From Gigaspora rosea (taxonomy: Eukaryota; Glomeromycota; Glomeromycetes; Diversisporales; Gigasporaceae), in the NCBI GenBank assembly GCA_003550325.1, contig QKWP01000007.1, positions 845,208 to 909,207 of the forward strand: 64,000 nt of DNA, read 5' to 3'. Made by a program: the position numbers and the translations under genes. The number at the start of each line of letters is the position of its first letter. Position 1 is the first letter of the stretch. Shown piece after piece: positions 10,608-20,385 of the stretch. A model generated the notes under the pieces. The model did not search any database. It was not told the DNA's origin and saw only the letters and a program-made list of their open reading frames with translations.

Positions 10608-11147
10608 TGTTTTTTTTTATTAAAAAAAATTATGTAATTATCTTTTTTATTAAATAAATATTTTAACATCAAAAAAATACATTCATCTTTAAGAAAAAAA
10701 AAGTTGCGGTTTTTTTTAATTGAGCGCAGTATTTAAAAATTGTAAGTTTTTTTGGGTGTGCGCAGTATTTGAAAAAATCGAAAGTTTTTTGGTGTGCGCA
10801 GTATTTAAGTTTTTTTTTAATAATCAGTAAATCGCACAATTTACAAATTCTTATCACATAATTATTAAGTATTTAAACAAAAGTTTTTTTTAATAATCAG
10901 TAAATCGAATACAAATTTTGTATATACCAATCATAGGTCAGTATTGTAAAACATATAAAAAAATTTTGTTTATCAGTTGTGTAACAATCGGGTGACTCAG
11001 GTCATTATTTCCAAATTGGGGACGGTCTCTCCTGAAGTGCTTACCCGCATACAATTTCGTATTTTTACTCCTGTGTATCGAATTTTCATAGGGCAGTCAA
11101 TACAGTTATTTAAAAATGTCAGCACAATCAATAATTAAAACCTTTTT

Positions 11148-11160
11148 TTATAAATATAAA
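11148..11160 (+). promoter_or_regulatory. TATA-like box upstream of the Zn(II)2Cys6 gene
   Basis: TATAAATATAAA lies about 130 bases upstream of the ATG at 11287 and is followed by a pyrimidine-rich stretch. The background is AT-rich, so chance is a real alternative. Confidence 0.3.
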
Positions 11161-11286
11161 AGATATTCTCGTCTTTCACCATATTTCAATCTCAATTTTT
11201 TTTTCTAAAGATCAAATAAGGAATCATTTTTAACCATACCTTTTAGCTATTTAGTGATTATCTTTTTACATCTACTTTTATTGATC

Positions 11287-11751
11287 ATGCCTTGTTCAAA
11301 TCGACCAAAGCGAGGCCGTTATGCGACTAACGCATGTACTAGTTGCCGCAAAAAACATTTAAAGTGTTCTGAAGGAACTACTTGCACCAATTGTGCATTA
11401 CACAACCTTGAGTGTGTTTATATTAAGCCGCTTAAAAAACGAGGACCGAGAACAGTCAATAGATCAACTTATGTTTTTGAAAGTACCTTCTGCGACACCA
11501 CAAGTATCGAACAAGAACACACATTGGCTTCAACTGGATATCAATTTAGCACATTCACCCCTTCTTACGTTATCGAAGAGTCTCAGTCAATTCAAACCAA
11601 TTTTTTTCTCAGCCAAGAATATAATGATACCATTTATGTTATGCCAAATAACAACATGCCCATTAATTTCAGTAGCACTTTTTTTTTACCTATCAATCAT
11701 CCCTCTTCTTCTATTGCTTCTAACTTAGATTATTTATTTAGACCCTTTTAG
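11287..11751 (+). CDS. Small Zn(II)2Cys6 (fungal-type) DNA-binding protein, 154 aa
   Basis: The N-terminal third is a canonical binuclear zinc cluster: ACTSCRKKHLKCSEGTTC then TNCALHNLEC, giving C-x2-C-x6-C-x5-C-x2-C-x6-C, followed by a basic linker KPLKKRGPR. In this family the six cysteines hold two zinc ions and bind CGG-type half sites in DNA. The start is placed at the ATG 11287; the frame is open upstream to a GTG at 11254, which is not a normal eukaryotic start and would add a hydrophobic leader. The rest is Ser/Thr/Asn/Phe-rich with no fungal transcription-factor middle homology region, so it is much shorter than typical family members. The frame is intact and ends in TAG. It begins 250 bases beyond the right end of the 7777-11036 element. 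It is probably a nuclear regulator with unknown target. Confidence 0.8.
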   Translation: MPCSNRPKRGRYATNACTSCRKKHLKCSEGTTCTNCALHNLECVYIKPLKKRGPRTVNRSTYVFESTFCDTTSIEQEHTLASTGYQFSTFTPSYVIEESQSIQTNFFLSQEYNDTIYVMPNNNMPINFSSTFFLPINHPSSSIASNLDYLFRPF

Positions 11752-13215
11752 GATTAAATTATTAAGCATTATGATTGACATTATAATTTATATGATCGTC
11801 TTTAAGCTTTTTTTTTTGTTTTAAAACATATGAATTAAAAAGCTAAAATAGTGGGTTAGGCGGAATTGTTAGTCAAAATTGTTTTAGGCAATGTTACAAT
11901 ATTTTCGGCTTTCGGACATTTAGCATGTCAAAATCTGAAATCCCAAACTATGTCTAAGCGTTGAATGTCTAAATTAATATTAGATTTATTTTTTTAAGAG
12001 TTGTTATTAATTATCTGATTTTGTTCTTTGGTTTACAATAAACTGCTTATATTTTCAAAAAGTGTGACATATAAATTGCAATAAAATATTATAAATACCG
12101 AATATATATTAGAAAAGTTTGTCCTTTTTTTTTTTTTTTTTTTTTTACAAAATTATATGTGTATATAATATATATATAGTGTATATATATACATAAGTCT
12201 TATATAAATATTAGTTGCATCATCAGAAGCAATGTTAAAGAAATTAGAAATCAGAAATCAGAATCATTGATTTCTTTCTTTCTTTCTTTCTTTTTTTTTT
12301 TTTGATGCAGATTTCACATATATTTGCAAACCGTAATCAATTATTTCGTCATTAATTGGGTTTTAATTGTTGCGGTTTGCAAAATTTTGCACAAACCACA
12401 ATAATTAAAGATTATTATAAAACAGCGATTATGTTATTAGTTCTGTATTGTTAGTTTGGCCTAATTTATTTTTTTAAAGTACTTCGGTCTCTACAATAAA
12501 TAAAGTTTGCAAACTTTGATATATTCAGGATTAAATTTAAACTATAATATTTAAAAAATCTTTCAGAAAAACTATAATTCTACATATCAACTAGGGTTGT
12601 CATTATAAAAATTACATTTTTACTTATAAGAAAATTACATGTAATTTACGAATCTGTAATGTAGCATTAATTAGTGCATTGTGATAATTGTGCCAGCGTT
12701 ACAAAAGTTTTACCAGCATTAATAGTTATCCATCATTATGTTATATCTGATATAATACTGGTATACGTCATAGAAAAATTATCAGATTGATTAATGATTT
12801 AATTTTACGTTTTTTCGTTAAAAAAGAAATAAATAAAAATATAGAGAATAAAGAAACCCCATTAATGTAGTTATTTTTTTTTTATAAAAGATAGGATCTA
12901 TAGCTAAAAAAAGGATTTTTTTATATATGGAATTTATAATTCAAGTAAAACTTTCCATAAAGCTCTTTTATATTTTATGTTTTCTTTTGTCTGAATGAAA
13001 ATAGCCGATTACAATATTTGTACAATATTGCTATAAGTATTGTACTACGTTATACAGTATAGAAAAGCCAATCAAACTGCAATGTCAGGTGTAACGTAAA
13101 CTTATTTGCCCTTTGAAATTTTTTTTAGTATAAGTATATTCTACCTTAACCTTAAGCGAACTTCTTTGTTTATAAAATTATCGCACATTAATATCTGCAA
13201 ATACTATTATTCTTT
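11752..13215. other. Intergenic, no gene seen; simple repeats
   Basis: AT-rich. Contains a T-run at about 12129-12146, a (TTTC)n run at about 12275-12292, and a short inverted pair built on GCGGTTTGCAAA / TTTGCAAACCG around 12320-12385. The TAGGGTTGTCA phrase near 12592 looks like a hAT-type terminus, but I could not find the matching end. Confidence 0.5.
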
Positions 13216-13378
13216 TATATATATATATATATATATATTATGATTGAGAAATCTTTGTTTTTTTATATATATATATTATTATGATTGAGAAATCTTTTTT
13301 TTATATATATATATATATTATTATGATTGAGAAATCTTTTTTTTTTATATATATATTATTATGATTGAGAAATCTAAT
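13216..13378. repeat. Four tandem units of (TA)n plus TTATGATTGAGAAATCT
   Basis: Units of about 38-45 bp, each an AT dinucleotide run followed by ATTATGATTGAGAAATCT and a T-run. The AT and T tracts vary in length; the unique part is identical. It lies directly upstream of coiled-coil gene copy A. Confidence 0.85.
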
Positions 13379-13382
13379 TAAT

Positions 13383-13960
13383 ATGCCATGCCTTTATAAA
13401 AATACAAATCATCGTAGCCGCGGTACAAAACAGGTTGCAATAAAATTTATTCTGACTACTTTACCATTTATAATACTCCAAAGTATCTTGGTAAGAAAAT
13501 TCGAATTTAGAAGGTAGTATGCATAAAAAAATGGGTTCAATCAGTTCCTTACTGTAAATTTAATGTTAATTAAATAATGCTAATAAAACACGTATTGCTT
13601 GATAATATATAATATTAAAATTTAGATACGTTAGGAAAGTTCGAATTCTCAGTGGTGACATTGAGAATTTGAGAAAAAGAATAAATGATACAAAGAAAAA
13701 ACTGGATAAAATTAGATCAGATGATGATGGATCTAGACTCGATGAAAAAGGAATTGGAAGAAATGAAAATGAAGTTGAAAAAGATTTGGAGGGAATGAAA
13801 CAAAATTGGAGGAGACATTGGAGGAGATGAATAAAAAATTGGAAGTGACGTTGGAGATGAAAACAAAATTTGAGGAGACATTTGGGGAGATGAAAGCATA
13901 ATTGGAAAAAAGCCAACGAACAATCGATGTTCTTCATTCAAAAATTACTGGAGAACTTTA
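13383..13960 (+). pseudogene. Coiled-coil gene family, copy A (plus strand), broken
   Basis: Copy A of the family whose intact member is at 26205-26780. Exon 1 reads MPCLYKNTNHRSRGTK from 13383. The intron that follows has lost most of its 5' part and its acceptor AG (AATAC instead of AATAG). Exon 2 starts SPKYLGKKIRI and then meets a stop. Exon 3 has VRKVRILSG at about 13635 and a Lys/Glu/Met-rich coiled-coil stretch with frameshifts. The C-terminal signature of the family is not recognisable. It is dead. Confidence 0.7.
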
Positions 13961-13979
13961 AGTGAAGCTGTGGATTCAA

Positions 13980-15126
13980 GCATATAATCAGTAACGTGAG
14001 AAAAAAAATGTGCATTTTGCAAACACAGAGGTATTAAGGTTTTAAGTTAGTATTGAGATTATCTTTCTTTTTGTTATCTATTGTATTTCAATACCATTCT
14101 ATTAATAGAGGGTTTCATGTTATTCTGTTTTATCTTAAGATCGCTTCTTTATAAGTTACGCATACGTATCTCATCTGTGACAATACTGGGCGAATAGCTA
14201 GCTATTTTTCACAAGTCACATGATGCAAGTTGTTTGTTGGACGAAGCCAACTTTGGGTAAATCGAAGTATGAGGATACGACATAAGATTCATGCTCTGAA
14301 AGATAGACAATTGACAATGTAGCCGTTAGTGAGAATGTTTAAGAAAAGGTAAATACAGTCACAATTATTGGGTAGTCGTTACGAGTTTATAAATCTTTAT
14401 GCATATTTTTACTGTGATTTGGTAATTACATCTTACATTTAAAAAATTTCAAATCTTAGGAATGATTTTATTTATCGACTGCACTTTGAAAATAATTCAA
14501 GTTGAATATAGTAATTTTTAAAAGCAAACACGTAGAAACAAATATAGGCGTGATTAAAGATGATCTTTAATTCTAATTTCAATAGAAATAGGTTAACACA
14601 AATCTTTTTAACTTTGAATTAAATAGTTTAATATATCTGCTTACGAGATACATTAACTTAAGTAAATTTAACACTGTTTTCATCAGTATCATTATTCTGT
14701 ATTTAGGATTTTAGTTTATGAATCACAAAACTAGGTTTCATGTTTCGTCAATGTAAAACATCCAGATTGGCCTAGCACTATAGGAATTTTCAAATCTTTT
14801 TATAATTTCAAAAAATCAGTGATTTTTATAATTTCAAAAAATCAGTGATGTTTATAGTTCTAAGAATTTTACGATTGAGTCATTATAAGTTATTATGGTT
14901 ATAAAATAATTTGATTATTATTAAAATGTAATAATAATAAACATTAGTAAACTCAATTGAATTGAATATTGACGCTATTCGAACGATTGCTACTCTTACA
15001 GAAGCAATCTAAGAAATAAATATTAAATCGAATTCCGCTTTCTGATGTCCAAACACCGTTAGAGGCAAAGTATATTTATAGAATAATAATTATAATAATA
15101 GACAGTATTAATAATCATTATAAAAA
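13980..15126. other. Spacer between convergent gene copies A and B, no gene seen
   Basis: Non-coding. Conserved in the duplicate at 24735-25840 and partly at 28440-28620. It is 3' of both flanking coiled-coil copies. There is a short tandem duplication of ATTTCAAAAAATCAGTGAT at about 14805-14850. Confidence 0.5.
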
Positions 15127-15285
15127 TAGGGATTGGAACCGTTTAACCGTTTAAAAATTGCTCTATAGTTTCGGGCATAATTATTTTGGTCGTGGGCCGG
15201 AATTATTTTAATGCCGGCCAAATTAAACAGCAAACGGTTAAACGATTAAATGATTAAGAAAAATTTTAGGCGGTTCCAATCCCTA
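15127..15285. mobile_element. 159-bp hAT-type MITE with 8-bp target duplication
   Basis: Ends are TAGGGATTGGAACCG and its inverted copy. The flanks are perfect 8-bp duplicates TATAAAAA (15119-15126 and 15286-15293). The interior repeats AACCGTTTAAC-like words near both ends and has a GGCCGGAAT / ATGCCGGCC centre. The paralogous segment near 25815-25845 lacks it, so that copy shows an approximately empty site. Confidence 0.88.
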
Positions 15286-15689
15286 TATAAAAATAAAAAT
15301 ATATAACATTTACGACAGTGATTCGAGCAAAATGTTTTTTCAACTTAAAAATTTCAACAGTAATAATGAATTTTTCTCAAATGTTTTTTATTAAATAATT
15401 TCACGATACAAACTATTTCATAACTTTGACTACTACAATCCTGATCAATATTTCATAAGCTGTATAATTTGTAGTTTTTAATATAAGTAACTAGAATAAA
15501 CGGTTTCTACAAATAGTGCAGTAGTGAAGAGAAAGATAACTTCCTCTACTGAATAAAAACGAATGAAAGCATTTTAAGTCTTTTGAATTAACGAATATAT
15601 TCAAAAGATCACAGCATTAATAAGAAATCAAAAGATCACAGCATTAATAAGAAAATTAGTTGCAACTTACAAATAAAAGTTAATTGCAG

Positions 15690-16225
15690 ATTAAACATAT
15701 GGCTCAATAAAGTCGTCTGATCTTGCTCCCCAGCATTTTCCGTTAGCAGATTATCGGTTGTGTATTGATTTATATCCAATTTCATTTCAACACCTCAATC
15801 CTTATTTGTTTCCTCCAATTCCTTATTCGTTTCCTCCAATTCCTCACTCATTTTCATCTCTTCAAATTCCTTTTCCATTAAAATTTGTTTCATCATCGTC
15901 AGATCGAGTTTCATTTTCGCATCATCTAATTTCATCTTCGTCACCAGGGAGAATTCGAACTTGCCTAACGCTTCAAATTTTTTAAAAAATTATATATTAT
16001 CATTATGAATGAAGTAAAAATGAAAGCATTTTGGTGCAGAAATTGTAAGCAAGTACTGCTCAGAATACAAGTATCACTTGTTTTTTTTTGTTCTCGAACT
16101 TTCTTACAAAGTTGCGTTTGTAAAATAATCAAAATAAATTTTATTCTAGATTTTTTATAGTAAAAAATTACCTATTTTTGTAATGGCGTTTACAGAATTT
16201 TCAAATTTTTAGATTAAGTGTTTAG
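15690..16225 (-). pseudogene. Coiled-coil gene family, copy B (minus strand), broken
   Basis: Reading right to left: exon 1 remnant ending at 16174 with CKRRHYKN before a GTAATTTTTT donor, a poorly kept exon 2 (about 16085-16130), and exon 3 beginning RQVRILPGDED at about 15965. Exon 3 then shifts frame into EETNKELEETNKD and ends with the family signature EQDQTTLLSHMFNL near 15700. The start ATG is lost. The order and spacing match the intact gene at 26205-26780. Confidence 0.75.
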
Positions 16226-16399
16226 AAATAAAAAGGTCTTTAGTCCACACGTATGCAGGCATTAATTTGTGATAGTTTTTTTTTTATTTCAAGGTTTTTT
16301 TAAAGTAATAATTTTATGTTACATCTGATTTTGCATTCTGATTGGCTTTTCTACATAAATTAACTTTTCTTATACGTATCAAAAAAAAGAAAATTATTA

Positions 16400-16525
16400 T
16401 TTTACTTGTGAGTCGCATTGTAGGGTTAGCTCCCCTATTACGCGAGGTCTAGGGTTCATTTCCTAGTCTGAATAGCTTCATCAACTGTGTTGGCACCACG
16501 GCTGAAGGCCGCAAGTCTTTTCTTT
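16400..16525 (+). other. tRNA-like (SINE-head-like) segment
   Basis: GTAGGGTTAGCTCC resembles an A box. CTAGG-GTTCATTT-CCTAG forms a perfect T-arm stem around a B-box-like loop. Between them is an anticodon-stem-like CCT...AGG. No acceptor stem pairs, so it is not a functional tRNA gene. A decayed SINE head is the best reading. A rearranged relative is at about 26935-26975. Confidence 0.35.
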
Positions 16526-17133
16526 TTATAAATTCCACGACTTTCCTGTCTCTGATCGTCGTTGATAAGAAGAATTTGCTGATCATTCCTAAATTTGCTT
16601 GACTAATTAGTTTTCATGTGTCGTCCAACGATCCCCAATGACGTATCAGTATATTACAATGAATTACAGACCAATTATTTCAAAATCGAATAATAAAATT
16701 AAAAGAGCAATATAAAAATTTTTACTTGTATTATAAAACTCAATAACAAAAAGTAAAAAAGTTCATTAATCTTAATTACTGATTTCTCTTTATTCAAAAA
16801 ATTTTTCTTTAATTATCGAACACATATTCTCTGCAATTATTATTATTAGTTTTTTTTTTTAAAAAAAATAAAAATAAAAAGTACTTTAAACTGTATAAAT
16901 AATGTAAAATCAAAGCTAATTTTACCTTTACAATTCTAATTTAATTATAGTACGTTGCAATTTTCATAAATTACCAAACAACAATTTATTTGTAAAATAA
17001 ATTATTTTAGCATTAATAAATTTAATTATGTTGACATCGTTAGTTATTATACTTTATAATACAATTGAGCCCGAATAGAAGCTATCGCTTCGAAAAAAAT
17101 TGGTTTACAAGGTTTTGTTAGCTTTTATTTAAT

Positions 17134-17379
17134 GGTTTAATATATTTGTATCCATATGTTACAATAAATTTTTTGTAACCAGGATCAATAACTAAGCCCA
17201 GGTGTAATATAGTTGGGGTTAGTATAATGTTAAAGTTAGGGTTAGGGTTAAAGTCAAAATTAATACAAAATCGCATTTTTTGTTAGTAACACAACAGGGG
17301 TTACCCTAGTAAAATTTTGAGTTATTAACAATTTTGTAAAATGCGGTTACAGCAGCCATGGTTACAAATATATTAATCC
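17134..17379. mobile_element. 246-bp MITE with 9-bp target duplication (MULE-like)
   Basis: Left end GGTTTAATATATTTGTA, right end (reverse complement) GGATTAATATATTTGTA, with CCAT continuing in both. The flanks are perfect 9-bp duplicates TTATTTAAT (17125-17133 and 17380-17388). No coding potential. The centre contains two to three TTAGGG-like units. Confidence 0.8.
17236..17256 (+). repeat. Short interstitial telomere-like repeat (TTAGGG)
   Basis: AAAGTTAGGGTTAGGGTTAAAG inside the MITE at 17134-17379. TTAGGG is the common fungal telomere unit. Only two perfect units are present, so chance or element-borne origin is likely. Confidence 0.5.
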
Positions 17380-17469
17380 TTATTTAATAACATACAAAAA
17401 AAAAAAGATAATAATCAACATAACTCATTTGAAAAAGAAAATTTACTACCTAATCAGTATAAAAACAAG

Positions 17470-17690
17470 TTATTGCAGGTAATGCAAAAATGGAACAAGA
17501 TTCGACAAATATGGAGCTAGATTCGATGAAAGGGGAATTGGAGGAGACAATAATTGAGTTGGATGAGACAAAACACGGAGTTGGAGGAGTCAAAAAAAAA
17601 TTTGGAAATAAGTCAACGCACAATCGATTTTCGTCGAGTAACAGTTACTAGAGGAATCTGTGGTTCCTTGTATTAATCAGTAACGTGATA
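17470..17690 (+). pseudogene. Coiled-coil gene family, copy C (exon 3 only)
   Basis: Plus-strand sequence matches exon 3 of copy A and its 3' flank (CAATCGATTTTCGTCGAGTA, then CAGTAACGTGA). Translated pieces are Lys/Glu/Leu-rich with frame breaks. Exons 1 and 2 were not recognised upstream. After about 17830 the paralogous sequence is interrupted by inserted elements and resumes at 24735. Confidence 0.6.
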
Positions 17691-17821
17691 AATATGGTTA
17701 TTTGTTAACATAGGGCATTCAAGGCCATTTAGTTAACATTTGAGATTATTTTTTTTGTTATCGCTCACTTTGCCATACCATTCTATTAATAGGGAACTTT
17801 CATGCTATTCTATTATACCTA

Positions 17822-18083
17822 TAGTTGGGGTGAAATTCATTCTCAGTTTTTTAATTTCATAATTTCAACAATAATTTCAACAGTAATTTCAACATTTTTA
17901 ATATGTCTATAAATTAAACCTAAAACAATTATTGTATTTGATTCAATTTAGTTTTAATTGATTTTTGACATAATTTAAATTAATTTTTAATATTGAAAAC
18001 CTAATTTCACCAATTTCACCATCAAATAATTTCAACGATTTCAACAAAGTTTCTTATTAAGAAGAGTAATTTCACCCCATCTA
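17822..18083. mobile_element. 262-bp MITE with TA target duplication
   Basis: Left end TAGTTGGGGTGAAATT, right end (reverse complement) TAGATGGGGTGAAATT, flanked by TA on each side (17820-17821, 18084-18085). The interior is a run of ATTTCAACA-type words with no coding frame. TA duplication suggests the Tc1/mariner superfamily. Confidence 0.72.
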
Positions 18084-18093
18084 TAATTATACT

Positions 18094-18673
18094 CCTATAA
18101 GAAAATGTACCGTAAAGGTACAGGTTGGTGGCGGAATGGCACGAGTTTTGGCAGCACAGATTAAACCCGGATTTTGCACGTAAGAGGCTTGGTTTGGCAC
18201 AGATTTTTGGCACATATACCCATACTAATTGAACCGTTAATGACTCGGGTTTTGCAACACTTTACTAGTTCAAATTGCACGTGTTTTGGCACGGGTAATT
18301 AACGTGAATTAACATGCTATACCACTGATAAAGAAAAAATTGCATACAGACAAGTAGATTACATAAACAATCAACATAATATGAACAAACTAACTGCACA
18401 TGTATCAAAATTTTGCAAGAAATTTTTTTGTTAAGACACCCAGAGCAGTTTCATTAGCGAAATTATGAGATATCGCAAGTTTTTTTTTTAAAAAAATTGT
18501 ATATTGATCTTTCGCTCTTCATGAAATGAGCCAACACGTCCACCTTTGACACGTATCATTCCATGTGTACCACTTTTACCATGCCATTCCATGCAACGTG
18601 CCTGTACGTATCACTCCGAGCGTGCATTCCCAACACCAACCCGTACCACACCCCGGACCACTTTTTTATAGGG
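18094..18673. mobile_element. Possible non-autonomous DNA element with degenerate inverted ends
   Basis: Left CCTATAAGAAAATG...GGTACAGGTTGGTGGCGG and right (reverse complement) CCTATAAAAAAGTG...GGTACGGGTTGGTGTTGG are similar with gaps. The interior is rich in GGCACG/TTTTGGCAC words. No clear target duplication. The boundary and even the element status are uncertain. Confidence 0.35.
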
Positions 18674-18731
18674 TACTTTAAGACCATGTAAATAAATAGT
18701 AAAAGCAATTAAATAAACAAATAAATAGGCT

Positions 18732-20310
18732 GTGATAAAAAAAAAGGATCGACAATCACTCTGCATTGGATTAGTGCCGGGTGGTAGGACAAAAATATTG
18801 ATGTTAGAAGAAAAAGTAGATGGACCCAATAAAACCCTAATAACAAGGGCAAAAGCCCTTGTATGGAAAAAAAGAAAGATGACGGAATCAGAGAAAACAA
18901 AAAAAGGGAGGAAAAAAGGCAAAACACAAGATACTAGATTAAAAAATGGAAACATGGAAAATGAAAGCCAAGTTCCTATATCGGAGCTAGAAAACACAGG
19001 CTTAAAGGAAAATTGGGTTCAGGAAACTTTAACTGACTTATCAAGCCTCAATACAAGCTGGGCAGATAACACAGAAGTTACTTATGAGAAAGGTGATAGT
19101 CTATGTCAAAGCAACTCAATGGAAAAATCTTTTTTTTCAAGCAATGGAAGATCGGAAGATATCATAGTAGATCAAATAGAAGGTTCTGGAACAAATCCGG
19201 ACAACGTGATGAGCAATGTCGGATTAGGTGACTCGGAACGAACAATAGAGATGGATCTAGATACACTAAGAATTGAAGAGGAGAAGAGCAACAAATTAAC
19301 CGAAGAAAAGGATAAACCAGTAAGGCAATACTCAAGTTTCTTTACAAAAATGCAGAGAGGCAAAGCCACATTTACAGCAGCGCCTACAAAAGGATCAATT
19401 AAAACCAAGAATGATAATGCTTTAATTTTAAATATTAAAAATTTGGTAAACATCCCACTAAATTGCATTATACAATAAGTTAGGTGACAAATTTATTGCT
19501 GCAAATCCTCACTTCACTAAAGGATGAAGAACAGACCTAGAAATTATTTTTAAGGATGAAGAAAGTCTACAAAAATATGCAGTAGATGGGATAATTATTT
19601 TCAAGCAAACACTGTTTGATTATATTCCAACCAGTCTTCGAAGAACTATCTTTTTAGTTAAATTACGTAATGTTCCTCTTGGGGAAAAAGAATATATTTC
19701 CAGACATATCAAAACAGCAATGGAAGACTTTGGAACCATTGTGTCAATCAAACCTCTGATATATGAGGGTACCCCAATATTGTCAAACCAATGGGTGATT
19801 GTGTATGACAGTACGGATGATTCTCAGATAACAGAAAGGCTTCCTCGGCATACTCACATATGGGATCAAAAGGTCACAATAGAATGGAAAGCAGCACCAA
19901 AACTATGTTTTTACTGTGATAAAGAGGGTCACATAAAGGCTGATTGCATGCAATTTAAGGAGTCAGTTGAATTGAGAAAACAGTACAAAGAATACAAGCA
20001 AGATCAAAGAAAAGAAAGTAGTAACTTAAAAAATACATCTTTAAACACAAACAACAATCCATATAAAGCAGCAGAAACAAAAAAGAAAAGTGAAGATAGA
20101 AGAGAGATTAATAATGAAGGAGAGAAAGGTGAAGACTTGCAAGAAAAAGAACAGGAAGTAATTGAAAAAAATACAAATGAAGAGACAGTACAAGAACAGG
20201 ATCAAACAATGCAGTACGAAATTATGCAAGCTGAGACACAAAGCTTAGTTGAAACAATAGAGACACAAAGCTTAGTTGAAACAATGCAGAATAATTCTAC
20301 AGAATATTAA
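18732..20310 (+). pseudogene. LINE-B ORF1: gag-like protein with CCHC zinc knuckle
   Basis: Segment 1 (18732-19478) is a charged, low-complexity N-terminal region whose annotated first codon is a GTG; the first ATG is near 18801. The frame then shifts near 19478, passes a TGA at 19525-19527 and runs on into segment 2 (ATG at 19720). Segment 2 has an RRM-like stretch (VKLRNVPLGEKEYIS, then FGTIVSIKPL) followed by CFYCDKEGHIKADC, a perfect CCHC knuckle. The tail is Lys/Glu/Gln-rich with a duplicated ETQSLVET. In LINEs this protein coats the RNA. One stop and one frameshift break it. Confidence 0.75.
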
Positions 20311-20385
20311 GAGATAGAAGCAGATTTTACATTAGTTACTCATAAAAAAAAAATACTAGGTCTGCTACAGGAACAGGATCAAATA

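Larger units (their letters stand above)
7777..11036. mobile_element. TIR DNA element with 9-bp target duplication, encoding a RING-tailed transposase-like protein
   Basis: The ends are inverted repeats: left TTCAGGTGAGAGACCGTCCC, right (reverse complement) TTCAGGAGAGACCGTCCCC, followed by weaker similarity that includes GTTACACAA. Immediately outside lie two perfect copies of GTGCTTACC (7768-7776 and 11037-11045). A 9-bp duplication is the usual mark of Mutator-like elements (MULEs); KDZ-type elements give 8 bp. The interior holds one decayed gene on the plus strand (8017-10607). The length of 3260 bp and a single gene fit an autonomous element now dead. Family assignment rests on the duplication size and is tentative. 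Confidence 0.8.
14130..16870. repeat. Segmental duplicate, left copy (pairs with 24735-27280)
   Basis: Starting at the AAGTTACGCATACGTATCTCAT block (about 14148) the sequence matches, in order, 24735 onward (GAGTTACGTATACGCATCTCAT): a CACAAGTCACATGATG block, an ACAGAAGCAATCTAAG block, the minus-strand coiled-coil gene copy and the tail with GGGTTAGCTCCC. Divergence is substantial and includes lineage-specific insertions such as the MITE at 15127. Confidence 0.75.

Noticed and set aside
12592..13100. Possible hAT element starting TAGGGTTGTCA
   Set aside because: I found no matching right end or target duplication.
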